A model generated the notes under the pieces. It saw nothing but the letters and a program-made list of their open reading frames with translations. It made no database searches and was not told where the DNA came from. DNA of 64,000 nt, from positions 364,332 to 428,331 of the forward strand of contig NZ_QTYB01000001.1 of the NCBI RefSeq assembly GCF_003461955.1. Reading direction: 5' to 3'. Positions 59,328 through 64,000 of the stretch are shown piece by piece. The position numbers and the translations under genes are program-made. How positions within the stretch are numbered: the first letter of the stretch is position 1; each line of letters starts with the position of its first letter. The DNA comes from Ruminococcus sp. AM36-2AA. GTDB taxonomy: Bacteria; Bacillota; Clostridia; Lachnospirales; Lachnospiraceae.

Positions 59328-59561
59328 ATGCAGACAAACCACAAGGTTCTTTCTACTGTTATAGATATTACACAGTTACTTTGCAAAAATTCTTGTACAT
59401 ATGATGAAGCGTATAAAATATTAAATATGGTTACTGCCGAATTTAAACAGCAGCAAGAAAATTTAGAATACGCAACATACGATGACTATTTTGCAGGTAC
59501 AAAAACTGATGATGTAAGTAATAAAGTCATTGCACCATTAAATCATGCGGGTGGTTATTGA
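59328..59561 (+). CDS. Small hypothetical protein (77 aa) inside the element
   Basis: Starts MQTNHKVLSTVIDITQLLCK after gaaaggtggcgatccatt. Helical with an acidic patch. It meets the minus-strand zinc-ribbon gene tail to tail, three bases apart. Confidence 0.5.
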   Translation: MQTNHKVLSTVIDITQLLCKNSCTYDEAYKILNMVTAEFKQQQENLEYATYDDYFAGTKTDDVSNKVIAPLNHAGGY

Positions 59562-59563
59562 TC

Positions 59564-60133
59564 TTACTTACTTCCTGGTTTCCAACGATATCCGCACTTC
59601 TGACAAAGATTATGCTTTTTGCTAGATCCCCAAAATCCTGTTAAAAGTGAATATCCGGATTCTTCCGTTGTCACTGACGTTGATCCGCACTTTGGACAGC
59701 GAACGGTTTTGGACGGATCTGGAATATCGGCAGTGTTGAATTCGAAGTATTGGAAGTTGTGGTCGATACAGGTTGTAATGAATTTGTAGGCAAGATGAGC
59801 TGTATTATTTTGTGCATACCAATTAAAACGTTCTCGAATAAGCCGAGTTATTTTAGTAGTAACAGATAGATATTTTTGCTGTCCTTCAGGGCAATTAACA
59901 TTGTCAAAATTTTTAGGGTTATTAAAGCGTTGAAAATTTTCTTTATAGAATCCTTTTTGAGCTTCGTTCGATAATGAATTATATAACTCTTTAAAATGTG
60001 TTAAATCGTATTCTACTCCATCGACCAAACAAATATTTTCTTTATGAATATTGCTCAAAGGGAAACCACAGTGTATACAAGCTGGAGCTTTATCAGAGAC
60101 ATTACCGCCACATTCAGGACATTTAATTAACAT
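59564..60133 (-). CDS. Double zinc-ribbon protein (189 aa) inside the element
   Basis: The N terminus [26 protein letters not shown] and the C terminus [17 protein letters not shown]...LCQKCGYRW are two C4 zinc ribbons flanking a helical middle. It looks like a bacterial chromosomal type of protein more than a phage one. It is antisense to the tape-measure gene. The start follows ggagggataaaggt; an AT-rich promoter-like stretch lies in the 50 bases up to the element's right edge. Confidence 0.75.
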   Translation of the reverse strand: MLIKCPECGGNVSDKAPACIHCGFPLSNIHKENICLVDGVEYDLTHFKELYNSLSNEAQKGFYKENFQRFNNPKNFDNVNCPEGQQKYLSVTTKITRLIRERFNWYAQNNTAHLAYKFITTCIDHNFQYFEFNTADIPDPSKTVRCPKCGSTSVTTEESGYSLLTGFWGSSKKHNLCQKCGYRWKPGSK

Positions 60134-60190
60134 ACCTTTATCCCTCCATTTTCTTTTAATTTTATCATACTATAGTCATTAAGTAAAATC

Positions 60191-63100
60191 GGAAATCTAA
60201 AAAAAGCGATAAATTCAAAAGATACGGATACGGTGAAAAGTGTTCTTAGCGGAATGGATCTTGATACTGCTGGTAAATGGTTTGGACGTTTAAATCAGGA
60301 AAATGGAAAAACTATAATTTCTGAAGATATTTTTTCAGATATATTTTCACAATTATTTGGTGAATTAGGCGAAGACACTATCAAAAAAGCCATTGCTAAA
60401 GGCACTGCTTCAAAAGGTTTCAAAGGTGCACTCTCTGCTGGTATTAGCGGTTTTGCTGGTGGATTAGCTGGTATTGGAGAAAGTATTGGTACTGTAGGTA
60501 CAGGATTAGTATCATTTCTGGGTTCTATCTGGCCTTTATTAGCAGTTGGTGGAGGAATTTTTGCAGGTATTAAAGGATACCAGGCATTAAACGATAAATT
60601 CACTCTTACTAAAGGAATGGCGGACAAACATTATTCTCAGTCCACACAGGAATATGCAAATAACCAGTCCGAACTGGAATCCTTGCAGTCTCAGAGAGAT
60701 ACCAACCAAGAGCGTATTTACGAACTCCGGGCCAAAGAAAATCAGTCTCCTGACGAAAAAGCAGAATTGAGTCAACTTCAGGAAGAAAATAATCTTCTTG
60801 ATTCTCAGGTAGCTATAAAAGAAAAGTCTGTGGACGTATCTAAGCTAAAGGCAGCCAATGATGCCAAAACGAAACTTGAGAAAAAAGGATACCAGAAGAA
60901 CTATAAAAAGGAAGCTTACGATAATCAAGATAAAACTTCAATCAATGATTTAGATGAAGCTTCTGAAATGATTGATTATTTAAATCAGCTTAAATCTGAG
61001 TACAAAGATCGTGTTCAGAAAATTGCGGATGAAGGTAGAGAACCAAGTTGGATTGAACAGAAAGGTTTGGATAGCACAAAGAAAAAGATTGACAGTTTGG
61101 AATCAGATGTTGCTGATAAGGTAACAGAAATCTCTGACACCGCTAAAAGCATGAAGAACGATGATGGATCTCTTATTGATGAGAAATTCAAAGATACTGT
61201 TGCTTCTGCTGATGCTGTTGTACAGAAATATCTGAACTCTACAGACTCTACCACAGCCACTTCCGATAAGATGAATAACATCTTTGCACTCTCTCAATTC
61301 TCAGATCTGAAGGATAAACTCATTGCCGCAGGTAAATCCGGTGGTACAGATGCTATCCAGAAAATGATTGATGACACAGACGGTCTTAAAGATGCAATGA
61401 ATAATGCCGGACTCACTGCGGATGATCTCAAGGATAGTATTATGTCTATAGCAGATCCTGACGCGAAGAATCTGGAAGGCATCAAGGAGAATCTTGAGGA
61501 CATATTCGGTAAGGATGGTCTTGGACAGTCTGATTTCTTCAAAGGTAAAACGGATGAAGAGCTTGAGAACTTCTGGGATTATCTCCAGGACAACAACTAT
61601 AATCCTAAGCAGATGAACTGGAATGAGGAAACCACTAAGAAAAACTTCGAGGCAGCACAGGAAGCTAAGAAGAAAACTCCAGAGGAATCTGCCACATTCG
61701 CTTCTAAATTCAAGAATGCAGCAGAAGATACTGCTACTGACATTGATACTGTAACAGATAACTTCCAATCTGACATGAAGAATATCCAGTCTGCTATGGA
61801 GTCCGTAACAAACGGTACATTCCAGAATTCTGATATGGCAGATCTGATCCAGCAGTTCCCGGAATTAAGTAATGCCAGTGGTGATTTGAAGGATAATCTT
61901 CAGGATCTTGCCATGAATAAAGGGGCTGAGGCCATTGGTAAGATCAGGGATTCTGTAAAGGATGTTACGGACCCGAAGCAGTTAGCACAGGCGGATAAAT
62001 ATGTTCAGAGTATCATGGATACGATGGACATGAGCGATTTTGATGTAAATGAGGCAGACGTTAAAGACATTGCTACAAAAAACATCAAAAAAAATGCAGA
62101 TAAGTGGGTTAATAGAGATAACGCATCAAAAAAAGTATCTGAGTTAATGGAAAAATATTCTGGCAACGAAGATGCTATGAAGGCCATTGTTCAACTTTCT
62201 ATGGATCCTTCTATGGCTGATGCCAGTATAGAAGAATGGGAATCTAAGATTGAAGATCAAGAAATTCAGATAAAGATTAATGCTGATACCAAAGAATTAG
62301 ATAACCTTTCTAAATCAATGACCCGTCTTCAGACAGACGCTTCTAATACTCAGACAGATATGAGTAATAAGTCTGCTTTCAACCAGAAAATAAATAAAGA
62401 TGATTACGATGCTTTAATTAAAAATGGCGATGCTCAAATTAAGAACTATGACGAGCAAATCGCACATTATAAAAATTTACAGAAAATACTAAAAGAAAAC
62501 AATATTGATGCAGAGAGCACTGAGCAATGGAAACAATGGCAGGATAATATTGATGCAGCACAGCAGTCTATAGAGAATATGAAGGCTTCTCAGGCTGAAT
62601 GGGGCGATGCGATTAAGAATCTTCCTATTACAGATATAACAAATCTGTCAAGTGCTATCACTACTGCTATGAGCGAAATGCAGAGTGATACCGGATTAAC
62701 CACAGATAGTGTAAAAAATCTGGCTACACAGTTTAGTGATCTCGGTGATATTAACATTGATAGCTTATATACTAGAACTGCAAAAGGTTTACAGCTTAAT
62801 ACCGATCGTCTCCAGGATTATATGGAGCAACAGAATGATTTTGTCAATTCTGATTTTGAGAACAAAGTTAAGGAGCAAAAGCAGATTGTTGAGGATGCTT
62901 TTAAAGCATATCAGAATGGGGATCAATCACTCGCAAATTATACTGCAGAGCAGAATGCTCTCGATGAATTATTAAATCGTAGAAATCAATATTTCGCACG
63001 GTATCAAGAGGCTCAGGAGCAATTTACTGATTTCCAGAAGATGATCAATGCCGAAAACGCAGCTAATGCTGGCGACGAATATACCACAGCTAAATCAAAA

Positions 63101-64000
63101 CTCGATGAATTAAAAGAGTTATATGACAACAATCTTATTGGAACTGAAAAGTTTAAAAAAGGTGCTGCTTATTTCTCACAAAACGGATTTGAAGATCCAG
63201 AAAACTTCATTGAAAATTATAATCATCTCAAAAAGTATTACACCGATGATTCTTCCGGTCCACAGAAATTCTTAGAGGATTTAAATAAGAAAGGTCTCGC
63301 TACATATGAGACTCTTGCAAATGGTCAAAAGCAATGGGCTTATTCATTTAATGATGTCAAAGACGCTGCTGATCAGATGGGAATGAGATATGAATCATTC
63401 CAGTCTATATTAGGAAGACTTTCTGATTATGGTTTTGTGAATAATCTTGTTACTTCTACTCAGGATGGAGAACAACAAATTGACGAGCTGACAGATGACC
63501 TTATTACAGAGAAAAATAAGCTGTCAAAACTGAAAGCAAATGGAGCCACAGATCAGGCTATTCAGGATCAGGAAAATGTTGTTGATCAACTTGAATCTAA
63601 AATTAGTGGTGTAAATCAGGCAGTAACAGATTATGCTAATGGTGAAACAGACAGAAAAGTTCAGGATTTAAAAGAAGCAAAGCAGATTATCAAGGATTCA
63701 AAAGAAGCCTATGATGAGGCAATGAAATCTGGCGATACGGATCTCGCTCAGAAACTTCGTAAAAATATCCAGGATACTGCTAAAGATAATAACATAGAGT
63801 TGACTCCGGAACTAAATATTGATGAGAAAGCTCTTGATAAGCAAATTGACAACTTACAAAGTGAAGCTCGCGAAAAGAGTGTACAGAAATATAAGGATAT
63901 CCAGGATCAGCTCCATAATGGACAAACAGAATGGACAGATTCTGAAGATTTCAATGCAGCGGATGCTATTACCAAATTAGAACAGGCTCAATCAGAAAAC
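60191..64000 (+). CDS. Tape-measure protein, C-terminal part (runs off window)
   Basis: The frame resumes at GGA AAT CTA (GNLKKAINSKDTDTVKSVLS) and stays open to the right edge with no start of its own, so it is the continuation of the interrupted gene. A hydrophobic Gly/Ala-rich stretch (GFKGALSAGISGFAGGLAGIGESIG, then LWPLLAVGGGIFAGI in pattern) near its beginning is a typical tape-measure membrane segment. Long coiled-coils follow. With the N-terminal part the protein exceeds 2,850 residues. Confidence 0.88.

Larger units (their letters stand above)
57822..60190 (+). other. Intervening element in the tape-measure gene: group I-like RNA plus cargo
   Basis: The element splits one continuous reading frame. 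Its first ~330 bases resemble a group I core: AAATTCGGGG then GAGCC, GTGTGGAGACGAGCGGCA in the P7 position (compare AGAGACUAGACGGCA in Azoarcus), AGACG (57900) pairing with CGTCT (58009), plus GGGC-GAAA-GCCT and ATTGC-GGAA-GCAAT hairpins. Five small genes on both strands follow. No endonuclease, TnpA or TnpB is seen. Exact ends cannot be fixed; splicing is inferred from frame continuity. IStron-like layout is a speculative alternative. Confidence 0.55.

Noticed and set aside
60166..60186. ACTATAGTC as the group I P7 3' strand at the right end of the tape-measure element
   Set aside because: It overlaps the AT-rich promoter region of the zinc-ribbon gene, and a better P7 partner (CGTCT at 58009) exists near the 5' core.
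57822..60190. Active IS605-type or IStron insertion
   Set aside because: No TnpA or TnpB and no defined ends; kept only as an alternative in the findings.

Overview
The window looks like the inside of a large, low-GC tailed dsDNA phage (or prophage) genome. The host is most likely a gut-type Firmicute/Clostridia bacterium. The reasons are strong AGGAGG-type ribosome binding sites, GTG/TTG starts, T-run hairpin terminators, a Gram-positive boxA-like sequence, an 18-base match to the 5' end of Firmicutes 16S rRNA, and a complete head and tail gene module. No integrase, lysis cassette or DNA polymerase is visible. All functional names come from motif reading; no database search was possible.

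Layout. (1) About 0-18.7 kb: a dense leftward array of some 40 small genes, mostly of unknown function. Recognisable members are DUF932, DUF2786, an XRE-type regulator, a replication-initiator-like protein, two DUF5659-like paralogues, a ParB-like protein, and one secreted plus one membrane-anchored protein. Several of these genes carry the same roughly 24-base promoter-like motif 24-35 bases ahead of the start codon. (2) About 18.7-20.1 kb: a divergent control region with a leftward promoter, palindromes, a tRNA-like minihelix, direct repeats, tandem copies of the motif, and a boxA-like element. (3) About 20.1-28.3 kb: rightward early genes for a Thg1-like tRNA(His) guanylyltransferase, a BRO-N antirepressor, an amidoligase, a 953-residue polymerase of the RdRp/YonO double-psi-barrel class, a zinc-ribbon protein and an HU-like protein. 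(4) About 28.4-30.6 kb: eleven tRNA or tRNA-like genes interleaved with structured spacers, a 16S rRNA 5'-end fragment, and a leftward mini-gene with its own promoter, structured leader and terminator. A twelfth tRNA lies at 35.0 kb beside a second leftward mini-gene with a related leader. (5) About 30.6-34.4 kb: a beta-CASP ribonuclease, a ClpP-like protease and a calcineurin-type phosphoesterase. (6) About 35-64 kb: a putative small terminase, large terminase, portal, prohead protease with a nested scaffold, decoration and major capsid proteins, connectors, major tail protein, chaperone-like proteins, and a giant tape-measure protein that runs off the right edge.

Two structural genes are interrupted. 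A connector gene holds a group I intron with a LAGLIDADG endonuclease. The tape-measure gene is split by about 2.37 kb that begins with a group I-like RNA and carries five small cargo genes on both strands but no recognisable endonuclease or transposase.

The theme is RNA. A phage polymerase, a recurrent non-sigma70-looking promoter motif, Thg1, a tRNA set, a beta-CASP RNase, rRNA-like sequences, self-splicing elements and several undescribed structured RNAs sit together. The best candidates for something undescribed are the polymerase/promoter pair, the two related leftward leader-plus-mini-ORF units, the tRNA-interspersed RNAs and the cargo-bearing element in the tape-measure gene.
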